A stretch of 64,000 nt of DNA from Arcticibacter sp. (GCA_021155045.1 JAJNQB010000019.1:248001-312000), one strand, 5' to 3'. Numbered from the stretch's first letter, positions 8,407 to 16,268 are shown. Numbers and translations are program-made. Notes: a model not told the origin generated them from the letters alone.

Positions 8407-8553
8407 CAGTCCGATTTGGCAAGAGCGTGTAATAAAGACCGTCAAGCTATTGAAAAGCTTGAAAACGGAAAAGTCAACCCAACACTTTATACCTTGCTTG
8501 AAATTGCAAATGCTTTGGAAATTTCTCTGTCAAAGTTGGTTGATTTGTCTTAA
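8407..8553 (+). pseudogene. Truncated XRE-family HTH regulator (C-terminal remnant)
   Basis: Reading from 8410 to the TAA at 8551 gives 47 codons of a typical XRE/Cro-C1 domain: SDLARACNKDRQAIEKLENG, then KVNPTLYTLLEIANALEISL and SKLVDLS. These cover the second half of the helix-turn-helix, the IEKLENGKVNP turn and the last helices. The first helices and start codon are missing: upstream in frame there are only about nine codons after a TAA (8380-8382 region) and no ATG. The 3' end abuts the convergent gene that stops at 8560. I read it as the remnant of a regulator cut by an earlier rearrangement. Confidence 0.75.
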
Positions 8554-8559
8554 AATACA

Positions 8560-8946
8560 TTACGTTGGAAAACTTGTGTAATAATCCTTAATTGCATTGT
8601 CAAAGTCTTTTGAACTTAATTCAATGCCCTTTGAGTCTTTTCTATTAGTTATTCTATTAAGTACTTTAAGAATTAGGTCATCAGGTTTATTTATAGAGTA
8701 TTTGAAACGTTCAACAAAGCTCATGTGTTTATGAAGTCTGTTAGAAATAATTCCAAAGCGTCCATGTTCAATAATTTCAACTACACCTATGGATTCTAAT
8801 TTCAGAATCGATTCAATGAATTCGTTATATGTAGGATAAGAGCGGTCGACTGCGTCCCAATATGCCATAATACGGCTTAATTCAGTACCCTTTCTTGATA
8901 TTGCTTTAATATTTATTCTGTCGATATGACTAAATTCCATTTTCAT
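8560..8946 (-). CDS. Unknown protein, possible winged-helix fold (third gene of cassette)
   Basis: This 128-residue soluble protein belongs to no family I can name with confidence. The segment MAYWDAVDRSYPTYNEFIES followed by ILKLESIGVVEIIEHGRFGI has the helix-helix-strand rhythm of a winged-helix domain, as in small hypothetical proteins with an ADAINHAIPT-like motif. That assignment is inference. Its ATG follows the stop of the upstream gene without any intervening base (TAA ATG), so translation is probably coupled. No signal peptide or membrane segment is seen. Confidence 0.6.
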   Translation of the reverse strand: MKMEFSHIDRINIKAISRKGTELSRIMAYWDAVDRSYPTYNEFIESILKLESIGVVEIIEHGRFGIISNRLHKHMSFVERFKYSINKPDDLILKVLNRITNRKDSKGIELSSKDFDNAIKDYYTSFPT

Positions 8947-9321
8947 TTAGTCTAAGTGCATGAATTGAATTCTGTAGAATAGCTCAACAAAACCAGCAAT
9001 GAGATTTGTCAGTAGTCCCACAAAAATAACTGTCCTGAAAGTGAAATCTCGAATTGCAATTTTTTTATCTGATAAGCCGTCTACCTTTTTCGTCAGCCGA
9101 AATACATAAATATATACAGCGGTGTAGGCGATATTAATAAAAATGCCTAATGTGATAATTAACTCCAGATAATATCGAAAAGCTACATGAGATCCCAACG
9201 GTTTGATTATTTGAATCGCAAAAAGCACAATAAGACCGCTGGCAAGCATTAGGAAGTTAAAGAAAAGTCTACGAAGTTCCCACCAAATTAAATCTGTCGA
9301 AAAAGTAGTTCTTGTCTCCAT
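8947..9321 (-). CDS. Unknown three-helix membrane protein (second gene of cassette)
   Basis: I chose the ATG at 9321 (124 residues, METRTTFSTDLIWWELRR), because it lies one base after the upstream stop. An ATG at 9378 would overlap the previous gene by 56 bp. Three hydrophobic segments are visible: NFLMLASGLIVLFAIQII, YLELIITLGIFINIAYTAVY and TVIFVGLLTNLIAGFVELF. The N-terminal WWELRR resembles the WWEKRRLKYN signature of a widespread, uncharacterised Bacteroidota membrane family; I recall that similarity and have not tested it. Function unknown. Confidence 0.6.
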   Translation of the reverse strand: METRTTFSTDLIWWELRRLFFNFLMLASGLIVLFAIQIIKPLGSHVAFRYYLELIITLGIFINIAYTAVYIYVFRLTKKVDGLSDKKIAIRDFTFRTVIFVGLLTNLIAGFVELFYRIQFMHLD

Positions 9322-9322
9322 G

Positions 9323-9724
9323 TTAAGAATTATGTTGCGGATCACTGCAAATACATGGCGATTGATCACAAGCGCCACAGTTTACAGTGTTTGTGTTTTC
9401 GTATGTATCTGCTTTAGCCTTAGAGAGAAATCTTTCAGACTCTTTGTACTCTTCAATTTCCTGTCTTACTCTTTCATTCTCCACAATATAGTCGTACTTA
9501 AATTTAAGGGAATGATATATTGTCTTAATCAAGTCATTGTCATCAAGAAAAGTCAACAACTTTTGAAATTCCTCTAAATTATTAGTGAATTGAAAGTTGG
9601 TTTTTATCCAGTCAATGTTTCCTTGATATTTTGTGTCCAATTTCTCATCAGAAAACAATTCTTCCATAAGTTGAATAATCAACTTTATTTTTTCTTCAAT
9701 ATCCTTATTTTGTCTGTCGTCCAT
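9323..9724 (-). CDS. Unknown acidic helical protein with C-terminal Cys motif (first gene of cassette)
   Basis: This 133-residue protein is rich in charged residues and probably all-helical, with a likely coiled coil around VRQEIEEYKESERFLSKAKA. The C-terminus carries four cysteines in CGACDQSPCICSD, a spacing that could bind zinc or another metal. No known domain is recognised and there is no signal peptide. It is first in a three-gene minus-strand cassette with 1-base and 0-base junctions, which argues that the three products work together. Confidence 0.6.
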   Translation of the reverse strand: MDDRQNKDIEEKIKLIIQLMEELFSDEKLDTKYQGNIDWIKTNFQFTNNLEEFQKLLTFLDDNDLIKTIYHSLKFKYDYIVENERVRQEIEEYKESERFLSKAKADTYENTNTVNCGACDQSPCICSDPQHNS

Positions 9725-9730
9725 GATAAT

Positions 9731-9780
9731 TACCCTAATGTTTAGCTAAAAGCAGCTTTAATTGCGTTTAGCGGTTGTTA
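9731..9780. repeat. Imperfect palindrome upstream of the unknown cassette
   Basis: GCTAAA (9745-9750) and TTTAGC (9767-9772) form an inverted pair around the small palindrome AAAGC-A-GCTTT (9749-9759). TTTAGC also occurs as a direct copy at 9741-9746. The structure sits 7-56 bp upstream of the first cassette gene. Similar folded spacers border accessory genes in many Bacteroidota, as far as I recall; no function is assigned. Confidence 0.4.
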
Positions 9781-9848
9781 AAACCATTTAGTAAAGTTAT
9801 TTCAAAAAAAGCATAATGTCAATAAAATAAAGATTATGGGTTATAAAA

Positions 9849-10142
9849 TTATTTGTTTTCCGATCCTTTAAGCTTAAATGTTTTATTGAATATAAATTGA
9901 AAAAATAATGTAAAAAAAAGAGAAAAACCAATATTTCCTAAAAATCCAACTATGCTAGATTTATCTGTAGCCAGAGAAGAAGCGTCAATAATTCCAGTAT
10001 TAATTAATCGTATTACAAAAATAGAGATAGGTAATAAAATTATGACAGATCCTGAAATTATGTATGTAAAAAACAATTTTTTTAATCCAGCTTTTTTGAA
10101 AAGCCAACTAATAAAAAGAGGTATCAAAATACTGAATATCAT
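9849..10142 (-). CDS. Small unknown membrane protein
   Basis: This 97-residue protein has three hydrophobic stretches (MIFSILIPLFISWLF; FFTYIISGSVIILLPISIFV; IGFSLFFTLFFQFIF) and a basic tail ending LKGSENK. No family is recognised. The opposite strand also has an open frame here, but the hydrophobic pattern and lysine placement favour the minus strand. It stands alone between the accessory cassette and the trans-sulfuration gene. Confidence 0.5.
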   Translation of the reverse strand: MIFSILIPLFISWLFKKAGLKKLFFTYIISGSVIILLPISIFVIRLINTGIIDASSLATDKSSIVGFLGNIGFSLFFTLFFQFIFNKTFKLKGSENK

Positions 10143-10185
10143 TAAGTAAAGATTATTAATAAAAATAATAAAATCAAATATTTGT

Positions 10186-10193
10186 TACCTTTA
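10186..10193 (+). promoter_or_regulatory. -7 element of the trans-sulfuration gene
   Basis: TACCTTTA matches TAnnTTTG at all but the last fixed base and lies 19 bp before the ATG at 10213. A -33 element at the usual spacing is not evident. Confidence 0.4.
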
Positions 10194-10212
10194 CACCTGA
10201 ATAAAAAACATT

Positions 10213-11370
10213 ATGGCAGAAACAACAACATTAGGTTTTGGAACCAAAGCAATACATGCAGGTCAGGAGCCTGACCCAAGTACAGGAGCTGTTATGACTC
10301 CCATTTATCAAACATCTACTTATTGGCAAGAAAGCCCCGGTAATCATAAAGGTTATGCCTATGCACGTGGAAAAAATCCTACACGTACTGCATTAGAAAA
10401 ATGTTTGGCAGAATTAGAAGGTGCAAAATATGCTTTGTGTTTTAGTAGCGGAATGGGCGCAATTGATGCGGTTATGAAATTGCTTCGCCCCGGTGATGAA
10501 GTTATTACTGGCGATGATTTGTATGGCGGTAGCTACCGAATGTTTACAAAAGTGTTTGCTCCTTTTGGTATTAAATTTCATTTCATTGATATGAAAGATG
10601 CAAACAACATTAAAAATTATATCAATACAAATACAAAAATGATTTGGTTGGAAACCCCTACCAATCCTACCATGCAAATTATTGATATTGAAGCATGTTC
10701 AAAAATTGCAAAAGAAAATAAATTGATTTGTGCTGTGGATAATACATTTGCTTCGCCTTATTTACAAAATCCTCTTTCCTTAGGTGCTGATATTGTTATG
10801 CATTCAGCAACAAAATATCTTGGTGGACACAGCGATGTTATTATGGGTGCTTTGTGTTTGAGTAACGATAGTTTATATACACAATTAGCATTTATACACA
10901 ACAGTTGTGGTGCTACACCTGGTCCGATGGATAGTTTTTTAGTGTTGCGTGGCTTAAAAACATTGCACATTCGTATGGAACGCCATTGTGCCAACGGAAA
11001 AAAAATAGCAGCATTTTTAAAAACTCATCCTAAAGTGGATAATCTTTATTGGCCCGGATTTACTGACCATCCCAACCATAGCATAGCAAAAAAACAAATG
11101 CGTGATTTTGGTGGAATGATTTCATTTTCACTAAAAGGAAACAAGCAAGAAGACGCTTTTAAAATTGCATCAAGCATGAAAGTATTTACACTTGCTGAAT
11201 CATTAGGTGGTGTAGAATCATTAATCAATCATCCAGCAACCATGACGCATGCTTCTATTCCCAAAGAAGAGCGTGACAAAGCAGGAGTTGTGGAATCGCT
11301 TTTACGATTAAGTGTAGGTATTGAAGATATTGACGATTTAATCGCAGATTTAAAACAGGCGTTGGGTTAG
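10213..11370 (+). CDS. Cys/Met metabolism PLP enzyme (cystathionine gamma-synthase/lyase type)
   Basis: This 385-residue cytosolic enzyme of the Cys/Met PLP family catalyses either formation of cystathionine or its cleavage (or homocysteine formation). Visible marks are TKAIHAG and TPIYQTSTY at the N-terminus, the YARGKNPT substrate region, FSSGMGAID, the cofactor-contacting ETPTNP and DNTFASPY, and the Schiff-base lysine K201 in HSATKYLGGHSD. The C-terminal SLGGVESL and HPATMTHASI complete the family pattern. Length is normal. Sequence alone does not separate synthase from lyase. It is monocistronic with its own -7 element. Confidence 0.88.
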   Translation: MAETTTLGFGTKAIHAGQEPDPSTGAVMTPIYQTSTYWQESPGNHKGYAYARGKNPTRTALEKCLAELEGAKYALCFSSGMGAIDAVMKLLRPGDEVITGDDLYGGSYRMFTKVFAPFGIKFHFIDMKDANNIKNYINTNTKMIWLETPTNPTMQIIDIEACSKIAKENKLICAVDNTFASPYLQNPLSLGADIVMHSATKYLGGHSDVIMGALCLSNDSLYTQLAFIHNSCGATPGPMDSFLVLRGLKTLHIRMERHCANGKKIAAFLKTHPKVDNLYWPGFTDHPNHSIAKKQMRDFGGMISFSLKGNKQEDAFKIASSMKVFTLAESLGGVESLINHPATMTHASIPKEERDKAGVVESLLRLSVGIEDIDDLIADLKQALG

Positions 11371-11616
11371 TTCATTGGTTTACTGGTTCATTGGCTCACT
11401 TGTTTTATTGTCTATTACAAAGGGCTTTTGGATTTACTCCCTTTAATCTTTATAAATCTTAACCATCATAAAAATCTGTGTGCCATTTTTTGACTTTTGA
11501 CTTTTTTTACCACTAAGACACGAAGAATACTAAGAACTTTTGATTTTACTTCTTTTCTCTTGTATCTTTTGTCAATTGCCAACTGATTTAACAGCACGAA
11601 AGAGCCAAAAAAGTTC
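11371..11616. other. Phrase-like degenerate intergenic DNA
   Basis: There is no gene. The stretch is a patchwork of short phrases: TTCATTGG and GGTTCATTGGCTC, TTTGACTTTTGACTTT, ACCACTAAGACACGAAGAA, and TTGCCAACTGATTT. I recall such phrases as degenerate interspersed repeats in Bacteroidota spacers. No hairpin terminator for the upstream gene stands out. Confidence 0.45.
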
Positions 11617-11647
11617 TTGCTTTCTTTTTTTTATTGTCTTATCTTTA
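11617..11647 (+). promoter_or_regulatory. Promoter of the SDR gene
   Basis: TATCTTTA at 11640-11647 is one base from the -7 consensus TAnnTTTG. CTTG ends at 11619, about 20 bp upstream, at -33 spacing. The TTG start codon lies 20 bp downstream at 11668. Confidence 0.45.
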
Positions 11648-11667
11648 TATAAATCAAAATTTTAGAT

Positions 11668-12411
11668 TTGAATTATTATTACATAACAGGTACAAGTAGA
11701 GGTATTGGAAAAGCATTTGCAGAACATTTGTTGGCGAATCCAAGCAATTATGTTGTTGGTATATCTCGTCAAAAAACCATTGAACACGCCAACTATCATC
11801 ACCTTTATTTGGATTTAACAGATGTAACGGCTGTGAGTAATTTTAGATTTGAATTACATGCCAAAGCAAAAAAAATATATTTGATAAATAATGCTGGAGC
11901 TATTGGTTTTATAAAGCCAATCGGGAAAATTGAATCGGATACAATTATAAAAAATTATAATCTCAATTTAATTGCTCCAACTATTTTGGTGAATGAATTT
12001 ATCAAATGTTATGATAGTGTTGATGCTGAAAAAGTAATTGTAAATATTAGTTCTGGTGCAGGAAGAAAACCCGTTGATGGTTGGGCTGTTTATTGTGCTT
12101 CTAAATCAGGCTTGGATATGATGAGTAGAGTAGTGGACATGGAACAAAAAGTGAGAGCATCGCATCCACAAGAAAGTATTCATGCTGGATTCAAAATATT
12201 TTCAATTGCTCCTGGAGTGGTTGATACTGAAATGCAAATGGAAATAAGAAGTGCTTCCAAAGAAGATTTTAGCAGATTAGAAGATTTTATTTCTTTTAAA
12301 GCAAAAAACCAACTAAGTGATACAAAAACAGTTTCTGAAAAATATGTTAAACTTTTAAATAATTTGAATACTATCAAAGATGTATTATCTTCGATAAGCG
12401 ATTACGATTAA
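11668..12411 (+). CDS. Short-chain dehydrogenase/reductase
   Basis: This 247-residue SDR has the N-terminal nucleotide-binding motif TGTSRGIGKAF (residues about 7-17), NNAGAIG, the ISSGAG catalytic serine region and YCASKSG with the catalytic Tyr and Lys, all in the usual order. The start is TTG at 11668. The beta strand YYITG would be cut by any later start and no ATG is available upstream. It resembles sepiapterin/benzil-reductase-like SDRs, but the substrate cannot be told. It stands alone with its own promoter. Confidence 0.82.
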   Translation: MNYYYITGTSRGIGKAFAEHLLANPSNYVVGISRQKTIEHANYHHLYLDLTDVTAVSNFRFELHAKAKKIYLINNAGAIGFIKPIGKIESDTIIKNYNLNLIAPTILVNEFIKCYDSVDAEKVIVNISSGAGRKPVDGWAVYCASKSGLDMMSRVVDMEQKVRASHPQESIHAGFKIFSIAPGVVDTEMQMEIRSASKEDFSRLEDFISFKAKNQLSDTKTVSEKYVKLLNNLNTIKDVLSSISDYD

Positions 12412-12450
12412 AATTAATTCTCTCTAAACTAAATTTTATAATAACCCAAA

Positions 12451-14571
12451 ATGCTATTAAAAATGAAAACACTTACAAAAATTATTATTGCCATAGCCTT
12501 TGTTTTTGCAAACCTTCAGTTTGTTAAGGCTCAAGAGCTAAAATATTGTGGAACTACAGAAGCCATGCAAAAATATTTTAATGAAAATCCTGCTTTATAT
12601 CAACAATATTTACAAAATGAAGCCGATTTAAAAATAGAAGACCAAAAAGCTTTTGCTGACGGATATAAAGAAAACAATAAAAGCGCAATGCCTCCGATTT
12701 ATATTATTCCTGTGGTGTTTCACATATTGCATGAATACGGAACAGAAAATATTTCTGATGCTCAAGTACTAGATGCAATGAGGATTTTAAATGAGGACTA
12801 TAGAAAAACAAATGCAGATTTTGCAAATACGGTAAGTTTTACTGGTATTGCAGCAGATTCTGAAATTGAATTTAGATTGGCTAAAAAAGACCCGAATGGA
12901 ATTTGTACAAATGGTATCGACAGAATTTATTCATCGGAAACAAATGTTGGTGATGACGGTTCTAAATTAAATTATTGGCCCCGAAACAAATATTTGAATA
13001 TTTGGGTTGTTAAAACAATTGCAAGCGGTGCAGCGGGTTATGCTTATTTGCCTGGTACTACTGCTGCTGTAAATGATGGTATTATGATATTATCAAGTTA
13101 CATTGGCTCAATTGGAACTGGTTCTCTTCAACGTTCACACGCACTTACACATGAAGTAGGGCATTGGTTAAACTTAAATCATACTTGGGGTACATCAAAT
13201 AATCCAGGCTTATCCACAAATTGTAGTGGCGATGATGGCGTAACAGACACTCCAAACACTATCGGTTGGACATCATGTAATTTAACAGGCACATCTTGTA
13301 GCTCTTTAGATAATGTTCAAAATTTTATGGAATATTCATATTGTTCTACTATGTACACTACTGGTCAAAAAACACGTATGCGAAGTGCTTTAACTACCAC
13401 AGGAGGATTAGTTGGAACAGCACAACGTTATAATTTATGGACAACAGCTAATTTAACGGCTACGGGAGTTTCAACTCCAGCCGTTTTATGCCAAGCAGAC
13501 TTTACAACCAATTCATCAAACAATATTATTTGTGCGGGCGATAGTATCACATTTGATGATACATCTTGGAATGGGAATCCCACTTCTTGGAGTTGGACTT
13601 TTGTGGGAGGCACACCAAGTTCTTCAACAGATTCAACACCAACTATCACATATTACGCCCCAGGAGTTTATAATGTTTCTTTAACTGCAACAAATGCTTC
13701 GGGTTCTGTAAGCACAACAAAATTAGCTTACATAACAGTTAATTCGGATACTGCTATGTATTCGGGAAGCACATTTGCCGAAAGTTTTGAAGGTGCTGCA
13801 ATTCCAAATGCCGACTGGAAAGTATTAAATATTAATTCTGGAACAAATACATGGGTACAAACCACGGCAGCAGCTTCACTAGGAAGTAAAAGTGTTAGAA
13901 TTTTAAACACCGCTGCTATGTCAAATCAAGTGGATGAGTTAATCAGTCCTTCTGTTGATATGACACAAATTGTAGGAACCACACCTACTATGACGTTTAA
14001 AGTTGCAAATGCGCAACGTACTTCTACAGATTCAGATAAATTACAGGTTTATGTTTCTACTACTTGCGGTAAAACATGGGCATTAAGAAAAACAATTTCA
14101 GGAACTACTTTAGCCTCAGGAGGTATAACCACCTCTTCGTATGTTCCTGCAGCAGCTCATTGGACATTGCAAAATGTAAACATGTCGAGCTATGCAACTC
14201 AAACTAATTTGTACATCATGTTCCGATTTACTAGTGGTGGTGGGAACAACGTTTATATAGATGAAATTAATTTATCAGGTACTGTAGTAGGCATTGATGA
14301 GGATTATATTAGCAATCTGAATTTCAATATTTATCCAAATCCAGCTACCGAAAATACTGTTGTTTCTTTTGAATTAACAGAAAAACAAAGAGTGGAAGTA
14401 AGTGTGTATGATGTGGTAGGAAAAGAAATTTCTACAGTAGTGAGCAAAGACCTTGCTGTAGGAGAATATAAATATGAAATAAATAAAAATGCAGCACTTG
14501 CTCCAGGGATTTATTTTGTTAAGCTTACAGCAGGAGCACATAGCATAACTAAAAAATTAATTATCGAATAA
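12451..14571 (+). CDS. Secreted M43-type metalloprotease with PKD domain and type IX sorting signal
   Basis: This 706-residue secreted protein is made of a signal peptide (ending KAQE), a propeptide, and a pappalysin-like metalloprotease domain with zinc motif HEVGHWLNLNH (H234, E235, H238, H244) and a downstream Met-turn-like CSTMYTTGQ. A PKD domain (SWSWTFVGG, YNVSLTATNASG) and a beta-rich region (EINLSGTV) follow. The C-terminal sorting domain has NFNIYPNPATENTVVSFEL and GIYFVKL, and marks export by the type IX system encoded a few kilobases downstream. The second ATG at 12463 is an alternative start. A strong terminator follows. Confidence 0.9.
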   Translation: MLLKMKTLTKIIIAIAFVFANLQFVKAQELKYCGTTEAMQKYFNENPALYQQYLQNEADLKIEDQKAFADGYKENNKSAMPPIYIIPVVFHILHEYGTENISDAQVLDAMRILNEDYRKTNADFANTVSFTGIAADSEIEFRLAKKDPNGICTNGIDRIYSSETNVGDDGSKLNYWPRNKYLNIWVVKTIASGAAGYAYLPGTTAAVNDGIMILSSYIGSIGTGSLQRSHALTHEVGHWLNLNHTWGTSNNPGLSTNCSGDDGVTDTPNTIGWTSCNLTGTSCSSLDNVQNFMEYSYCSTMYTTGQKTRMRSALTTTGGLVGTAQRYNLWTTANLTATGVSTPAVLCQADFTTNSSNNIICAGDSITFDDTSWNGNPTSWSWTFVGGTPSSSTDSTPTITYYAPGVYNVSLTATNASGSVSTTKLAYITVNSDTAMYSGSTFAESFEGAAIPNADWKVLNINSGTNTWVQTTAAASLGSKSVRILNTAAMSNQVDELISPSVDMTQIVGTTPTMTFKVANAQRTSTDSDKLQVYVSTTCGKTWALRKTISGTTLASGGITTSSYVPAAAHWTLQNVNMSSYATQTNLYIMFRFTSGGGNNVYIDEINLSGTVVGIDEDYISNLNFNIYPNPATENTVVSFELTEKQRVEVSVYDVVGKEISTVVSKDLAVGEYKYEINKNAALAPGIYFVKLTAGAHSITKKLIIE

Positions 14572-14590
14572 ATATTTTTTAAAAAACATA

Positions 14591-14630
14591 AGAGCAGTGA
14601 GTGTTTAATTCTCACTGCTCTTTTTATTTT
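14591..14630 (+). terminator. Intrinsic terminator of the metalloprotease gene
   Basis: A perfect 11-bp stem, AGAGCAGTGAG/CTCACTGCTCT, with a 9-nt loop is followed by TTTTATTTTAT. It is a textbook intrinsic terminator 20 bp after the stop codon. Confidence 0.85.
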
Positions 14631-14636
14631 ATACCA

Positions 14637-14681
14637 TTACTTAGGACAAATTAGTCCAAAGGATAATTTGCTCCTTAGTAA
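14637..14681. repeat. 45-bp hairpin of unknown role
   Basis: The 5' arm (14637-14653) and 3' arm (14664-14681) pair over 17 bases with one mismatch and one bulged base. The 10-nt loop, GTCCAAAGGA, can itself pair as TCC/GGA. It comes just after a complete terminator and before the kinase promoter, has no T run, and is not needed for either. Confidence 0.55.
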
Positions 14682-14722
14682 TGTAAATGCCGATACTAAC
14701 AAATAAGGAATGGTTTATTGGG

Positions 14723-14730
14723 TATATTTG
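14723..14730 (+). promoter_or_regulatory. -7 element of the histidine kinase gene
   Basis: TATATTTG matches TAnnTTTG exactly and lies 37 bp upstream of the ATG at 14768. No -33 TTTG is seen at 19 bp. Confidence 0.5.
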
Positions 14731-14767
14731 TGTTGTTGATATAAGTTTGTAGTGTTATTTATAAAGA

Positions 14768-15739
14768 ATGAAAAAAAATCGACCATTATTTTGGTTTTAT
14801 ATTTTAGTAGCGTACGTGTTCATTCAATTCGCTTGGTGGACGTACGAGCTATTTCAATTGAACAATGAAATTTATTATTTAAAAACAGAATTGAATTTAT
14901 TAAAAGGAGATTCGGCAGAAGAAATTATTATGCGTGGCAATGAAATGAATCACAAGTTGCATAAGCGTTGGATAATGATTTCAAGTGAAGGAGCGGTATT
15001 TGTAGGGCTTTTATTGATTGGAATTATTCAAATAAAAAGAACACATAAAAAAGAAAATGAGCTTGCTCGCCAACAAAATAATTTTTTAATGGCTGTTACA
15101 CATGAATTAAAATCTCCAATAGCTTCTGTAAAACTTCAGTTGCAAACATTGCTGAAACATCAATTGTCTCCGGAAAAGCAAACCGAAATTATTAAGGATA
15201 CATTGAATGATACAGACAGATTAAATGCCTTAGTTGAAAATATTTTATTCGTTTCTAAAATCGAAAACAGTATTCATCAACTACATCTAGAAAAATTAAA
15301 TATTTCAAATGTTTTAAACGAAATTCTTGAAAAGAAGAAAAACCTTTTTTTCTTAAACCATAAAATAGAAATGGATATTAAGTCCGATTTATTTTTGAAA
15401 GTAGATAAAGAAGCTTTTACTTCGGTTGTGATAAATTTGATTGAAAATGCTGTTAAATATTCCCCAATTGATTCAACAATAAATATAAGGCTATTTGAAA
15501 CTCAAAATACAATCGTTTTTTCTGTGGCAGATAATGGTATTGGGATTTCGGATGAAGAAAAGAAAAAAATATTTCAAAAATTTTATCGTGTTGGAAATGA
15601 AGAAACACGAAACTCAAAAGGGACAGGGCTTGGTTTGTACATTGTTAATTATATTGTAAAACAGCACGGAGGGAATGTGATAGTAAAAAACAATAAACCA
15701 AAAGGAAGCATTTTTGAAGTTACAATTCAAAGGGGATAA
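14768..15739 (+). CDS. Membrane sensor histidine kinase
   Basis: This 323-residue kinase has TM1 (FWFYILVAYVFIQFAWW), a short periplasmic loop of roughly 40 residues, TM2 (GAVFVGLLLIGIIQI), then an H-box with phosphorylatable H112 (AVTHELKSPIAS). The ATP-binding boxes are N (NLIENAVKYSP), G1 (DNGIGIS), F (FQKFYRVG) and G2 (GTGLGLYIV). No response regulator is adjacent, so the partner is elsewhere. Its place beside the porV-porU cluster and its simple two-TM layout make a PorY-like role in controlling type IX secretion worth testing, but that is inference. It converges on ispF with only 2 bp between stops. Confidence 0.85.
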   Translation: MKKNRPLFWFYILVAYVFIQFAWWTYELFQLNNEIYYLKTELNLLKGDSAEEIIMRGNEMNHKLHKRWIMISSEGAVFVGLLLIGIIQIKRTHKKENELARQQNNFLMAVTHELKSPIASVKLQLQTLLKHQLSPEKQTEIIKDTLNDTDRLNALVENILFVSKIENSIHQLHLEKLNISNVLNEILEKKKNLFFLNHKIEMDIKSDLFLKVDKEAFTSVVINLIENAVKYSPIDSTINIRLFETQNTIVFSVADNGIGISDEEKKKIFQKFYRVGNEETRNSKGTGLGLYIVNYIVKQHGGNVIVKNNKPKGSIFEVTIQRG

Positions 15740-15741
15740 AA

Positions 15742-16221
15742 CTATTTCTTTTCAATTAAAGCAACAGCATAAGCGCAAACGCCTTCTTCTCTTCCAACAA
15801 ATCCCATTTTTTCATTTGTTGTTGCTTTTATTCCAATTTCATTTTTTGAAACATTTAATATTTTAGAAAGAGTTTCTTTCATCGTTTCAATATGCGGGTT
15901 TATTTTTGGTTGTTCCAAAACCAGAGTACAATCAATATTTCCTATGGAATAATTTTCTTTTGATAAAAGTTCCATCACTTGTTTTAATAAAACTTTACTA
16001 TCAATTCCTTTGTAATCTGCAGAGGTGTCAGGAAAATGAAATCCAATATCTCGCATTCCAGCAGCGCCAAGTAAAGCATCGCAAATAGCGTGAATTAATA
16101 CATCCGCATCAGAATGACCGACAGCCCCTTTTGTAGATTCTATTTTTATTCCTCCAAGCCATAAATCTTTTCCTGCTTTTAATTGATGCACATCAAATCC
16201 AAAACCTACTCGTATTTTCAT
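15742..16221 (-). CDS. ispF: 2-C-methyl-D-erythritol 2,4-cyclodiphosphate synthase
   Basis: This enzyme of the non-mevalonate isoprenoid pathway cyclises CDP-methylerythritol 2-phosphate, releasing CMP. The 159 residues are full length. Zinc ligands appear in GFGFDVHQL (D10, H12) and in GAVGHSDADVLIHA. The FHFPDT substrate loop and the C-terminal TTNEKMGFVGREEGVCAYA nucleotide-binding region are intact. It is separated from porV by a terminator, and its promoter must lie in the roughly 45 bp between them or in read-through from porV. Confidence 0.95.
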   Translation of the reverse strand: MKIRVGFGFDVHQLKAGKDLWLGGIKIESTKGAVGHSDADVLIHAICDALLGAAGMRDIGFHFPDTSADYKGIDSKVLLKQVMELLSKENYSIGNIDCTLVLEQPKINPHIETMKETLSKILNVSKNEIGIKATTNEKMGFVGREEGVCAYAVALIEKK

Positions 16222-16229
16222 AATTATAA

Positions 16230-16259
16230 CTATATAAAAAATCCCGCTAAATGCGGGAT
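16230..16259 (-). terminator. Terminator between porV and ispF
   Basis: A 7-bp stem, ATCCCGC/GCGGGAT, with a 5-nt loop is followed on the minus strand by TTTTTATATAG. It lies about 10 bp after the porV stop. Confidence 0.75.
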
Positions 16260-16268
16260 TGAATTTTT

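Noticed and set aside
8372..8581. Plus-strand open frame of 69 codons over the XRE remnant
   Set aside because: Its translation is unlike any protein and it reads the XRE sequence in the wrong frame; the other frame gives an unmistakable XRE domain fragment.
9952..10149. Plus-strand frame opposite the small membrane protein
   Set aside because: No recognisable features; the minus-strand frame has coherent transmembrane segments and a basic tail.
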